A DNA stretch of 64,000 nt from Bradyrhizobium sp. WSM1743 (GTDB taxonomy: Bacteria > Pseudomonadota > Alphaproteobacteria > Rhizobiales > Xanthobacteraceae). The notes under the pieces are model-generated. The model worked only from the letters and a program-made list of their open reading frames with translations, ran no database searches and had not been told where the DNA came from. Shown here piece after piece: positions 8,245 to 16,431 of this stretch (position 1 is the first letter of the stretch; the number at the start of each line of letters is the position of its first letter). Both the position numbers and the translations under genes were made by a program. The stretch lies in contig NZ_AXAZ01000046.1 in the NCBI RefSeq assembly GCF_000473065.1, positions 1 to 64,000 on the forward strand, written 5' to 3'.

Positions 8245-8928
8245 TCAGGTCGCAATCGCGCTCGCGGCGATATTGACCGTCAGCGCCAGCAAGGCCGTGT
8301 TGTAGATGAACGACACGATCCCATGCGCCGTGGCCGTGCGGCGGATCGTCTTGTCGGTGATGCCGACGTCGGAGACCTGCGCGGTCATGCCGATCACGAA
8401 CGAGAAATAGACGAAATCCCAGTAGTCGGCGTGGTCTTCCTTGTCGCCGCTCGGAAACTGAAGGCCACCTGCCGTACCGTGCCGATAATAATCATGCGCG
8501 TAATGCAGCGCGAAGGTCGTGTGCACGGCGGCCCATGACAGCGCGATGGTGGTGATCGCGATGGTCAAGTCCAGCACCCCGCGACGCGGCGTGCCGAGCT
8601 CGGAGACAATCGCCGCAATGCTGGCGAAGGCGCCGGTGGCCGTCACCAGCAGGATCACGAAGCGGCCGTCGTCCTGCATCGCGGCGGCGCGGCGGATGTG
8701 CTGGTGGTCGTTGCACAGCATCATCGCATAGACCAGCACGAGATAAACAGTGATCAGCGCATCCCAGCCGAGCAGGAGGCGCGTGACCAGCCGAAGCGAG
8801 CCCGGCAGCAACAAGCAGACGAGGATGCCGACGGCGAGCGCGATGAAAGTCCGCGGCCGCGCATAGATCAGCCGCATCGGCCGCGACATCTGGCGGAAGC
8901 GGACGAGGACGGGATCTTCTTTGTCCAT
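8245..8928 (-). CDS. DUF1345 integral membrane protein
   Basis: 227 residues from ATG 8928 (MDKEDPVLVRFRQMSRPMRL). An upstream in-frame ATG at 9015 was rejected because the added residues fall in the repeat at 8969-9091. Five or so hydrophobic segments are visible (RTFIALAVGILVCLLLPG, WDALITVYLVLVYAMMLC, FVILLVTATGAFASIAAIV, LTIAITTIALSWAAVHTTF, HGIVSFIYNTALLALTVNIA). The family signature KEDHADYWDFVYFSFVIGMTAQVSDV is clear. DUF1345 proteins have no established function. It is convergent with the orthocaspase gene. Confidence 0.85.
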   Translation of the reverse strand: MDKEDPVLVRFRQMSRPMRLIYARPRTFIALAVGILVCLLLPGSLRLVTRLLLGWDALITVYLVLVYAMMLCNDHQHIRRAAAMQDDGRFVILLVTATGAFASIAAIVSELGTPRRGVLDLTIAITTIALSWAAVHTTFALHYAHDYYRHGTAGGLQFPSGDKEDHADYWDFVYFSFVIGMTAQVSDVGITDKTIRRTATAHGIVSFIYNTALLALTVNIAASAIAT

Positions 8929-8968
8929 GCGGATCGTCCGGTGAGGCCTGAGCGGCATCGGAGGTGCG

Positions 8969-9091
8969 CTCCCTCCCCCGCTTGCGGGAGGGCGGGGGAG
9001 AGGGTGCCTCCACAAGCGAGGACCCCCGAGAGGAGGGAGCCCTCACCTGCGCCTTCGGCGCGACCTCTCCCGCAAGCTTGCGGGAGAGGTG
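8969..9091. repeat. Palindromic repeat, CTCCC...gggagagg family
   Basis: Two nested hairpin units (ctcccccgcttgcgggag and cctctcccgcaagcttgcgggagagg) joined by gccctcacctgcgccttcggcg. The same wording (gggagaggt, gtgagggg, cctcatccg) appears at 38987-39135 and 41121-41163. It lies between ispA and the DUF1345 gene, both on the minus strand. Confidence 0.8.
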
Positions 9092-9102
9092 AAAACCCTA
9101 CG

Positions 9103-10026
9103 TCAGTTCTTCCTCTCGGCGACGAAGCGCGCGGCGGCTTGCAGCACGGCGGCGCGATCGCCGAAGATCGACACGGCGCTGTCGGCCCGCGCGAGCAGGT
9201 CGCCCACGCGCTGCTTGGCGCCTTCGATGCCGAGTTGGGTGACGAAGGTGGTCTTGCCGAGAACCGCGTCCTGGCCGGAGGGCTTGCCGAGCGCGGCGGC
9301 ATCGCCTTCGACGTCGAGCAGATCGTCTGCGATCTGGAAGGCCTCGCCGAGCGCGCGGCCGTAATCGTCGAGCGCCTGATATTCCGCACTTGAGGCCTGG
9401 CCGAGGATCGCGCCGGCGATGCAGCCGTAGCGCAAGAGCGCGCCGGTTTTCATCTGCTGAATACGGGCGACGTCGATCGGCTCGTTGCCGCCAAAGCGGC
9501 CTTCGCCGGCGAGGTCGAGGATCTGGCCGCCGACCATGCCGCCGATGCCGGCGCAGCGCGCCAGCGCACGCGTCAGCAACAGCCGCACATTGGCATCGCG
9601 ATGGATCTCGTCGCGAGTGACGATGTCGAACGCGAGCGTCAAGAGGCCGTCGCCGGCGAGGATCGCGGTGGCGTCGTCGGTCTGCTTGTGCAGGGTGGGG
9701 CGGCCGCGGCGCAGGTCCGAATTGTCCATCGCCGGCAGATCGTCGTGGATCAGCGAGTAGCAATGGATGCATTCGAGCGCAGCGCCCACGAGCAGGGCCG
9801 CCTCGCGCGGCACGCCGAACACGGCGGCGCTCTCGGCCACCAGGAAGGGTCGCAGGCGCTTGCCGCCGTTCAGGCTCGAATAGCGCATTGCGTCCATCAG
9901 TCGCTTGGGCCGGGCGATTTCGTCGTGCAGGATGTCGTCCGACAGCAGGCGCCCGAGCAGGGCTTCGGTGTCATCAGCGGTCTTGTCCAGACGTTTGGCG
10001 AAATCGGACGGGGACGTGCCGGTCAT
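9103..10026 (-). CDS. ispA: Polyprenyl diphosphate synthase (farnesyl/geranylgeranyl diphosphate synthase)
   Basis: 307 residues from ATG 10026 (MTGTSPSDFAKRL); a TTG 21 bases further upstream is less likely. It joins isopentenyl diphosphate to an allylic diphosphate, supplying isoprenoids for quinones, undecaprenyl carriers and hopanoids. Both aspartate motifs are present: DDLPAMD (D95, D96, D101) and DDLLD in FQIADDLLDVEGD. Other conserved blocks are GGKRLRP at 54-60 and RRGRPTLHKQTDDA. The usual neighbours xseB and dxs are absent. It is divergent from mtgA, with a 162-base shared promoter region. Product chain length (C15 or C20) is not certain. Confidence 0.88.
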   Translation of the reverse strand: MTGTSPSDFAKRLDKTADDTEALLGRLLSDDILHDEIARPKRLMDAMRYSSLNGGKRLRPFLVAESAAVFGVPREAALLVGAALECIHCYSLIHDDLPAMDNSDLRRGRPTLHKQTDDATAILAGDGLLTLAFDIVTRDEIHRDANVRLLLTRALARCAGIGGMVGGQILDLAGEGRFGGNEPIDVARIQQMKTGALLRYGCIAGAILGQASSAEYQALDDYGRALGEAFQIADDLLDVEGDAAALGKPSGQDAVLGKTTFVTQLGIEGAKQRVGDLLARADSAVSIFGDRAAVLQAAARFVAERKN

Positions 10027-10188
10027 CAAGAGGGGCTCCAGAACCAAAAATTCGGCGGGACAATCCTTTATGCGCCCGCCCCAGTCAATCGTTTGGAAGG
10101 CCTAAAAAGTGCTGGAAAAGGCCCGAATTATCACGGACTTAATGCTCCAGCCCGTGGCTGCTCTTCAGTTTGCGCCGGAAAGGTCGAT

Positions 10189-10863
10189 TTGCGCATCGTC
10201 AAAATCCTGCTGGTGGTGCTCGCGGTTGCAGTTCTCGCACCCTATGTGATCGCGCCGTTCTACCGCACCGGCCACCCTGTTTCGACGCTGATGGCCTGGC
10301 GTTCGCTGCGGGGCGCGCCGATGCAGCGGGAGTGGATCGATCTGGCTGATATGTCGCCCTATCTGCCGCGTGCGGTGGTGGCAGCCGAGGACGCCCATTT
10401 CTGCAAGCACCACGGCATCGATTGGGGCGCCCTGCGCGAGGCGATCGACGACGCGAGGGAGGACGGCACTGCCTTCCGGGGCGCCTCCACCATCACCCAG
10501 CAGGTCGCGAAAAACCTGTTCCTGTGGCAGGGGCGCGATTTCATCCGCAAGGCGCTGGAATTCCCGCTGGCACTGTGGATTGACCTCGTTCTGCCCAAGC
10601 CGCGGATTCTCGAAATTTACCTCAACGTCGCCGAGCTCGGCCCGCAGGGGCAGTTTGGGGTGGAGGCGGCCAGCGTCTTTGCCTTCGGCAAATCGGCCGA
10701 AAACCTCTCCCCCCGGGAGGCCGCGCTTCTGGCCTCGATCCTGCCGAATCCGGTCAGACGCAGCGCCCGGACCCCCGGTCCAGGCGTCAGGCGGCTGGCG
10801 GCCACCTATATGGCGCGGGGGCAGGCGAGCTCGCTTGCGACCTGTTGGCGCGAAAATCGCTGA
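10189..10863 (+). CDS. mtgA: Monofunctional peptidoglycan glycosyltransferase
   Basis: 224 residues from a TTG at 10189, chosen for ggaaagg 5-6 bases upstream; an ATG-like start is lacking and the frame runs open far upstream through ispA. It polymerises lipid II into glycan strands at the inner membrane. A single membrane anchor lies at residues about 4-22 (VKILLVVLAVAVLAPYVI). GT51 motifs are intact: EDAHFCKHHGIDW (catalytic Glu), RGASTITQQVAKNLFLW and LEIYLNVAELG. There is no transpeptidase domain. A weak inverted repeat (TTGGGCC/GGCCCAA, 10866-10898) follows the stop but lacks a T-run. Confidence 0.92.
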   Translation: MRIVKILLVVLAVAVLAPYVIAPFYRTGHPVSTLMAWRSLRGAPMQREWIDLADMSPYLPRAVVAAEDAHFCKHHGIDWGALREAIDDAREDGTAFRGASTITQQVAKNLFLWQGRDFIRKALEFPLALWIDLVLPKPRILEIYLNVAELGPQGQFGVEAASVFAFGKSAENLSPREAALLASILPNPVRRSARTPGPGVRRLAATYMARGQASSLATCWRENR

Positions 10864-11032
10864 TTTTGGGCCCATTCCGGGCGTATTTTCCGGCCCAAGA
10901 GCCTAGCTTTACGGCCAGCCTTCCTCTATAAGCGCGGCCTTGATCGGCATTCAGCTCGCCTCGTATTGCGGGTGCTGAGCCGTCCCTTCGCGGACGATGC
11001 CCTGATGACACCAATCCCTAGAGGATATTGAA

Positions 11033-11215
11033 ATGGCCGTTCCGAGAAGAAAAACCTCGCCGTCGCGCCGTGGCATGCGCCGCTCGGCAGACGCCATCAA
11101 GAAGCCGACCTATGTGGAAGACAAGGACTCCGGCGAGCTCCGTCGTCCGCATCATCTCGACCTCAAGACCGGCATGTACAAGGGCCGCCAGGTCCTGAAG
11201 AAGAAAGAGTCCTGA
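11033..11215 (+). CDS. rpmF: 50S ribosomal protein L32
   Basis: 60 residues, starting MAVPRRKTSPSRRGMRRSAD, the standard alphaproteobacterial L32 beginning. It is very basic, as expected for an rRNA-binding protein of the large subunit. A good ribosome binding site (agagga) lies 7 bases before ATG 11033. It is expressed from its own region: 169 bases separate it from mtgA, with a tataag box at 10927. The plsX-fabH neighbours seen with rpmF in enterobacteria are absent. Confidence 0.97.
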   Translation: MAVPRRKTSPSRRGMRRSADAIKKPTYVEDKDSGELRRPHHLDLKTGMYKGRQVLKKKES

Positions 11216-11230
11216 AGGCAGGACCTTTCC

Positions 11231-11259
11231 TCAGGCGGGAGATCAGACCCTCCTGATTT
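11231..11259 (+). terminator. Likely rpmF terminator hairpin
   Basis: TCAGG, a mismatch, GGG, loop agatcaga, CCC, a mismatch, CCTGA, then TTTC, beginning 15 bases after the rpmF stop. A second small hairpin (GTCCTG-aagg-CAGGAC, 11209-11224) overlaps the stop codon. The T-run is short, so termination strength is uncertain. Confidence 0.45.
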
Positions 11260-11356
11260 CGGCCAACCCATGAGATAGACGGTGACGGCGGCGGAGCAAA
11301 TGCTTCGCCGCTGCATTGTTCTGTCCGGATATCTTGATCGAGAAGGCATCTCGCCG

Positions 11357-12001
11357 ATGGTCGGTTTCCCGCTGCTCCTGATTCCGCTCGCGGTCTACAA
11401 CATCATCGCGTTCCTGATGCCCAGCGTGTCCTTCTCGGATGTGCTGTTCAAGGTGCCGATGATCACGGGCGAGGCTTGGCCGGTCACGCTCGCCGATCTC
11501 CTGCTCGCGCTCGGCGTGGTGCTGCTGCTGCTCGAGGTGGTCAAGGGCGCGCGACCGGGCTCGAAATTCCTGATGGATCACTTGCTGTCGCTGATTGTGT
11601 TCGGTGCCGCTGCCGCCGAATTCGTGATGTGGCCCAAATTCGGCAACTCCACCTTTTTCCTGCTGGTGCTGCTGGCGATGGCCGACTTCCTCGGCGGCAT
11701 TGCCCAGCGCACGCGCCGCCGCGTCACCTATGTCGCCGAGACCACGGTGCCGGCGCCACGCAAGGCCAAGCGCAAGGCCGACGCGCCTGCGGATGATGCG
11801 GAGGCCGCATCCAAGTTCGAGCCGGTGATTGCGCCGCAGCCGGCGCCGCCCGCCCCCTCGGCGCAATCCGTCGCCGAATCCGTGCTGATGGATCATCCGG
11901 CGCCAAAGCCGGTGCAGGGCGCACCCTCGCCGGAAATTCCCTCGCCGCATCTTCAGCCGGGCAACGGCACGCCATCCTCGCCTGATGCACCGCCGCGCTG
12001 A
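11357..12001 (+). CDS. Conserved rhizobial membrane protein of unknown function
   Basis: 214 residues from ATG 11357 (MVGFPLLLIPLAVYNIIAFL); an earlier in-frame start at 11282 would add an unusual N-terminus. Three to four hydrophobic segments occupy the first 115 residues (FPLLLIPLAVYNIIAFLMP, LADLLLALGVVLLLLEVV, HLLSLIVFGAAAAEFVM, STFFLLVLLAMADFLGGIA). A basic, Pro/Ala-rich cytoplasmic tail follows (RKAKRKADAPADDAE, QPAPPAPSAQS). I recognise no named family. It is convergent with the small gene ending at 12002, the two stops almost touching. Confidence 0.7.
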   Translation: MVGFPLLLIPLAVYNIIAFLMPSVSFSDVLFKVPMITGEAWPVTLADLLLALGVVLLLLEVVKGARPGSKFLMDHLLSLIVFGAAAAEFVMWPKFGNSTFFLLVLLAMADFLGGIAQRTRRRVTYVAETTVPAPRKAKRKADAPADDAEAASKFEPVIAPQPAPPAPSAQSVAESVLMDHPAPKPVQGAPSPEIPSPHLQPGNGTPSSPDAPPR

Positions 12002-12274
12002 TCAAGCCACCTGCCGCGTCCGCGCGGCGACGCTTCCCAGTGGCCGCTTGCTGCCATAGGCCGTCCGCGCATCTTCGGAAGAGGCGCGGCGGAGCCGGGT
12101 GGTCTGGGACAGATATTCGGCATTGGCGATGAGCTGGGTGACGAAGCTCGGATCGGGGCGCGGCAGCGGTGCCTTGTGAACCCATTGCAACGTCGGCATC
12201 AGCGGCACCAGGGCCGTGCCTGTGCCGTTGTCCGCCGCGTCCGATCGATCCGTACTCAACATCGCAATCACCAT
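12002..12274 (-). CDS. Small conserved hypothetical protein
   Basis: About 90 residues if started at ATG 12274 (MVIAMLSTDRSDAADNG); ATG 12262 is an alternative, and the frame stays open to 12403. The part that looks conserved is the C-terminal half, DPSFVTQLIANAEYLSQTTR followed by LRRASSEDARTAYGS. This resembles a short protein I associate with Bradyrhizobium genomes. No domain or function is recognised. It is divergent from the GGDEF/EAL gene at 12484, sharing an intergenic region of about 200 bases. Confidence 0.55.
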   Translation of the reverse strand: MVIAMLSTDRSDAADNGTGTALVPLMPTLQWVHKAPLPRPDPSFVTQLIANAEYLSQTTRLRRASSEDARTAYGSKRPLGSVAARTRQVA

Positions 12275-12483
12275 TGATCCGGCGAGACTGTCGCGTTTCG
12301 AGACGCGGGCGCCGGTGCGAGTCCTGTACTCGCAAGGCCTATGCCGGCCGGGCCGGTTTGGTTCCCTGCGCCGGGGAAACGTGGTTTCCAAATTGTTTAT
12401 CAACTTTGCCTAGGGTCGAGGGCGAATCTGGCTCTATTCTGGGCCGGCTCAGGACTTCTCCATTGTGCCAAAACGAGGCGATT

Positions 12484-14178
12484 TTGACCCCCGCATTGCC
12501 GCAAGCCTCCGACATCCTTGCCGCGCTCGGTCAGGCCGTGTTCGCCTGGGACATCGCCAGCGATGCCATCGTCTGGGGTGAGCAGGTCGCCAGCATCTTT
12601 CCCGGCATCCCCGCCGAGCGACTCGCGACCGGCGCCGAATTCGCCAAACTGATCGAGCCCGCGCAAACGCTGCGGACCGCAGCTCTGGCGCAAACCTCCG
12701 CCGTGCACGGCGCCGATGGCACGCCGTATCGCGTCGAGTATGGGGTGCGCATGAGCGCCGGCGATCCCGTGATCTGGATCGAGGAGACCGGCCGCTGGTT
12801 CGCGGGTCCCGACGGCCGCCCCGTGCGCGCGATCGGCTCCGTCCGCATCAACAATGAACGTCACGCCCGCGACGAGGAGCTGACGAAGCTGGCGCGTCTC
12901 GATCCGCTGACCGGCGAGCTCAACCGCGCGCATCTGATCGCGGCACTCGCCGAGACGATCGAGGAGACCACTCGCTTCCGCTCGACTGCGGCCTTCATGC
13001 TGGTCGGTATCGATCATCTCGCCCGCGTCAACGATGCCTTCGGCTTCGACGTTGCCGATGCCGTGATCCTCGACATTGCCAAGCGCATTCGCTCGCGCCT
13101 GCGCGGCGGCGACGTGCTCGGGCGCTTCTCCGGCAACAAGTTCGGGCTGATCCTGAAGAACTGTACTGTCGACGACATGAACGTCGCCGCGGAGCGCTTC
13201 CTCGCCGGCATCCGCGACGAGGTGGTGCCGACGAAATCAGGCCCGGTCTCGGTCACCGCGTCCATCGGCGCGGTCAGCCTGCCGCGCTATGCCCGCAACA
13301 CGGACGAGGCCGTCAACCGCGCCCATGAGACGCTGGATGCCGCCAAGCGCCGCCGCGCCGGCTCGTTCGCGGCGTGGCGCCCCGATGCCGCGCGCGACGC
13401 ACAGCGCCGCGTCAACATCCGCGTCACCGACGAGATCGTCACTGCGCTCAACGAGCGCCGCATCAAGCTTGCCTATGAGCCGGTGGTCTCGGCCGCCTCG
13501 CGCGAGGGCGCATTCCACGAATGCCTGGTGCGGATGGACCAGGGCGATGGCCAGGTGCTGCTCGCGCCCGACATCGTGCCGGTCGCCGAGCGGCTCGGCC
13601 TGATTCGTCTGGTCGACCATCGCGTGCTCGAGCTTGTGGTCGCCGAGCTCGCGGCCGCGCCTGACATCTGCCTCAGTCTCAACATCTCGCCTGATACGAC
13701 GATGGATCCGGACTGGTGGGCGGGAATCGAATCGCTGATGCTGGCTCATCCCGGTGTCGCCGCGCGGCTGATCGTCGAGATCACCGAGACGGTCGCGATC
13801 CAGGACATCGACGACGTTCGCGCCTTCGTCAGCCGCCTCAAGCATTTCGGCAGCCGCATCGCCATCGACGATTTCGGCGCCGGCTACACTTCGTTCCGAA
13901 ACCTGCGCAAGCTCGGCGTGGATATAGTGAAGATCGACGGCGCCTTCGTGCAGAACATCACCCATTCCGCCGACGACCGCGCCTTCGTGCAGACCCTGAT
14001 CGACCTCGCCCGCCGCCTCGACATCAAGACCGTCGCCGAATGGGTGCAGGATGAAGAGGCCGCAAACATGCTGCGCGACTGGGGGTGCGATTACATCCAG
14101 GGGCGCCTGATCGGGCTGGCGTCGGCCGAACGGCCGTGGGGGACTTCAACGGATAGCGCGCTGCCTGCGGCAAGCTGA
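12484..14178 (+). CDS. Degenerate GGDEF - EAL protein (probable cyclic-di-GMP phosphodiesterase)
   Basis: 564 residues from a TTG at 12484 with gagg 6 bases upstream. A PAS-like region (residues about 5-120, ALGQAVFAWDIASDAIVWGEQ) precedes a GGDEF domain whose signature reads SGNKF, so diguanylate cyclase activity is unlikely. The EAL domain keeps the important residues although its name motif is ECL: the E of HECLVRM, the N of LNIS, the E of VEITE, DD of IDDFGAGYTSF, K of VKIDG, the E of AEWV and the Q of IQGR. It should therefore hydrolyse c-di-GMP, with the GGDEF part perhaps sensing GTP. There are no membrane segments; it is cytoplasmic. Confidence 0.85.
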   Translation: MTPALPQASDILAALGQAVFAWDIASDAIVWGEQVASIFPGIPAERLATGAEFAKLIEPAQTLRTAALAQTSAVHGADGTPYRVEYGVRMSAGDPVIWIEETGRWFAGPDGRPVRAIGSVRINNERHARDEELTKLARLDPLTGELNRAHLIAALAETIEETTRFRSTAAFMLVGIDHLARVNDAFGFDVADAVILDIAKRIRSRLRGGDVLGRFSGNKFGLILKNCTVDDMNVAAERFLAGIRDEVVPTKSGPVSVTASIGAVSLPRYARNTDEAVNRAHETLDAAKRRRAGSFAAWRPDAARDAQRRVNIRVTDEIVTALNERRIKLAYEPVVSAASREGAFHECLVRMDQGDGQVLLAPDIVPVAERLGLIRLVDHRVLELVVAELAAAPDICLSLNISPDTTMDPDWWAGIESLMLAHPGVAARLIVEITETVAIQDIDDVRAFVSRLKHFGSRIAIDDFGAGYTSFRNLRKLGVDIVKIDGAFVQNITHSADDRAFVQTLIDLARRLDIKTVAEWVQDEEAANMLRDWGCDYIQGRLIGLASAERPWGTSTDSALPAAS

Positions 14179-14183
14179 GAAGC

Positions 14184-14276
14184 CGTAGGGTGGGCAAAGC
14201 GAAGCGTGCCCACCATCGTGCTGTGTCGTTGGAAAGGTGGCGGGCACGGCGCAAGCGGGCCTTTGCCCACCCTACG
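14184..14276. repeat. Palindromic repeat, CGTAGGGTGGGC family
   Basis: Outer arms CGTAGGGTGGGCAAAG and CTTTGCCCACCCTACG enclose an inner pair (cgtgcccacc / ggcgggcacg). It lies between the convergent EAL gene (stop 14178) and tctA (stop 14285), a position suited to bidirectional termination. Relatives are at 57308-57424 and, as a half-unit, 62085-62120. Confidence 0.85.
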
Positions 14277-14284
14277 AGATCTCC

Positions 14285-15793
14285 TCACGCCCCCTCATCC
14301 AGCGCCACCAGCTCGCGCTTCTTGCGCAGTGACGGCTGCAGCGGCGCGGTCAGCAGCACCAGCGCGAGCACAAGACATGCCCCCGAGATCGGCCGCTGCA
14401 CGAAGGTCCAGAGATCGCCCTGCGACAGAATCAGCGACTTGCGCAGGTTGTTCTCCATCATCGGTCCCAGCACGAAGGCGAGCACCAGTGGCGCCGGCTC
14501 ATAGCCGAGCTTGCGCATGAAATAGCCGATGATCCCGAACGCGATCATCACATAGACATCGAACACGTTGTTGCTCGAGCAGTAGACGCCCAGGATCGTG
14601 AACAGGATGATCAGGGGAAACAGGATGTTGTAGGGCAGCTTGAGCAGCTGCACCCACATCCCGATCATCGGCAGGTTCAGGATCAACAGCATGACATTGC
14701 CGATATACATGCTGGCGACGATGCCCCAGAACAGGCCGGGGTTTTGCGTGATCAGCAGCGGTCCCGGTTGCAGGCCGTGAATGACGAAGGCCCCTAACAG
14801 CAGCGCCATCACCACATTTGGCGGGATGCCGAGCGTCATCAGCGGAATGAAGGCGCCGCCCGCCGCGGCGTTGTTCGCCGACTCGGGCCCCGCGACGCCT
14901 TCTATCGCGCCATGTCCGAACCGCTCTGGCGTCTTCGATAGCCGCTTCTCCAGCGCGTAGGACGCAAATGACGCCACTACCGCGCCGCCGCCCGGCAGGA
15001 TGCCGAGGAAAAAGCCGAGGATCGTGCCGCGGCCGACCGGACCTGCGCTCACCTTCCAATCCTCTTTGTTGGGCAGAAGATGGGTGATCTTGGTGTTGAT
15101 GATGTCCCGCTTGATGGCCTGCTCGGTGTTGAGAAGAACTTCGGCGACACCGAACAGGCCCATCACGACGGGCACGAGGCCGATGCCGTCGATCAGCTCC
15201 ATGCGGCCGAAGGTCAGCCGTGGCTGCGCGGTGATGCTGTCGAGCCCGACCAGTCCGAGCACGACGCCGATGCAGGCCATCAGCAGTGCCTTCGGCATCG
15301 ATCCCTGGGTAAGGAAGGTGAGCACCACGAGGCCGAGCACCATCAGGCTGAAATACTCGGCCGGGCCGAAGGCGATGGCGATGCTGGCAAGCTTCGGGGC
15401 GACCAGCATCAAGGCGACCAGCGCAAAGGTGCCGGCGACGAAGGAGCCGAAAGCTGAGATGCCGAGCGCGGGGCCCGCGCGGCCCTGCTTTGCCATCTGG
15501 TGGCCGTCGATGCAGGTGACGACGGAGGCTGCCTCGCCGGGGATGTTGACCAGGATCGACGTGGTTGAGCCGCCATACATCGAGCCGTAATAGATGCCGG
15601 CCATCATGATGATGCCGGATTCCGGCGTTCCCGACAGCGTCACGGGCAGCAGCAGCGACATCGCCGAGATCGGCCCGATGCCCGGCAGCACGCCGACCAG
15701 CGTGCCGATGAAGACGCCGATGAAGCAGTAGAGCAGGTTGATCGGCAGCAGCGCGACGCCGAATCCATGTGCCACGTTGACGAGCGTATCCAT
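14285..15793 (-). CDS. tctA: Tripartite tricarboxylate transporter, large permease subunit
   Basis: 502 residues with about twelve hydrophobic segments; it forms the main transport channel for a carboxylate driven by an ion gradient. Family blocks are clear: GVLPGIGPISAMSLLLPVT near residue 38, IYYGSMYGGSTTSILVNIPGE near 70, and GGAFIPLMTLGIPPNVVMALL near 310. It is the last gene of tctC-tctB-tctA. Only 4 bases separate it from the tctB stop, so the two membrane subunits are probably translationally coupled. The substrate is set by the TctC partner and cannot be named. Confidence 0.93.
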   Translation of the reverse strand: MDTLVNVAHGFGVALLPINLLYCFIGVFIGTLVGVLPGIGPISAMSLLLPVTLSGTPESGIIMMAGIYYGSMYGGSTTSILVNIPGEAASVVTCIDGHQMAKQGRAGPALGISAFGSFVAGTFALVALMLVAPKLASIAIAFGPAEYFSLMVLGLVVLTFLTQGSMPKALLMACIGVVLGLVGLDSITAQPRLTFGRMELIDGIGLVPVVMGLFGVAEVLLNTEQAIKRDIINTKITHLLPNKEDWKVSAGPVGRGTILGFFLGILPGGGAVVASFASYALEKRLSKTPERFGHGAIEGVAGPESANNAAAGGAFIPLMTLGIPPNVVMALLLGAFVIHGLQPGPLLITQNPGLFWGIVASMYIGNVMLLILNLPMIGMWVQLLKLPYNILFPLIILFTILGVYCSSNNVFDVYVMIAFGIIGYFMRKLGYEPAPLVLAFVLGPMMENNLRKSLILSQGDLWTFVQRPISGACLVLALVLLTAPLQPSLRKKRELVALDEGA

Positions 15794-15797
15794 GGGG

Positions 15798-16283
15798 TCA
15801 ACCGATCCCGAACAGGCCTGACGGCAACTGGATCAACAGCAGCCGCTTGAGCACCCACCACATGCCTGATGGCACCAGCACGGCGATCGGGATCGCCAGC
15901 GTCCATCGGACCGGATCGATCAGCCGCAACAGCAGCAGCATCAGCGGGATCGACGACAGCAGGAAGCCCAGCGGCTCCAGCGCGAAGGCGAATGCGGTGA
16001 GGCAGGCGATGAGGACAAGCGGCTTGCTCCAGCGCACGTTCTCCCAGCGCGAGGCCAGCGTCGGCCCGCCCTCGGTGATCGCCGAGACGATGATCGCGCC
16101 TGCGAACACGCACATCAGGATGCCCGTGTAGAACAGCACGTAGCCGGAGCCGGGATCGTTGATGGTGCCGAGCTTGAGCTTCAAGCCCGACCAGATCACG
16201 AAGCCGCCGAGTCCGAGCCCGATCAGCCCGCCCCAGAGTTCGGAGTTGCTGAGGCGGAGCTTGACATTGGTTTGATCGTTCAT
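15798..16283 (-). CDS. tctB: Tripartite tricarboxylate transporter, small membrane subunit
   Basis: 161 residues with four hydrophobic segments, the usual TctB size and topology (LWGGLIGLGLGGFVIWSGL, YVLFYTGILMCVFAGAIIV, PLVLIACLTAFAFALEPLGFLL, WTLAIPIAVLVPSGMWWVL). It pairs with TctA in the inner membrane. It is separated from tctC by 148 bases that hold the repeat at 16305-16408, while its stop nearly abuts the tctA start. Confidence 0.9.
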   Translation of the reverse strand: MNDQTNVKLRLSNSELWGGLIGLGLGGFVIWSGLKLKLGTINDPGSGYVLFYTGILMCVFAGAIIVSAITEGGPTLASRWENVRWSKPLVLIACLTAFAFALEPLGFLLSSIPLMLLLLRLIDPVRWTLAIPIAVLVPSGMWWVLKRLLLIQLPSGLFGIG

Positions 16284-16304
16284 GTGATGCGCTTTCGGAT
16301 CGCC

Positions 16305-16408
16305 GTCGTCCTGAGGTGGCGGAGCGCAGCGTAGCCCTCGAAGGGCGGCGGTGCCCCGAGCTATCCTTCGAGGCGAGCCGCAGACGCGGCTCGCGCCTCA
16401 GGATGACG
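16305..16408. repeat. Palindromic repeat, GTC(A/G)TCCTGAGG family, inside the tct operon
   Basis: cgtcctgaggtggcggagc pairs with the gcctcaggatgacg end around an inner ccctcgaagg / ccttcgagg stem. It lies between tctC and tctB, so it would appear in the shared mRNA and may set their relative levels. A second copy is at 20649-20766. Confidence 0.8.
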
Positions 16409-16431
16409 TCAGCATGTGTGGCCGTACAACT

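Noticed and set aside
8929..9015. N-terminal extension of the DUF1345 protein
   Set aside because: The added residues come partly from the repeat at 8969-9091 and precede a clear start at 8928.
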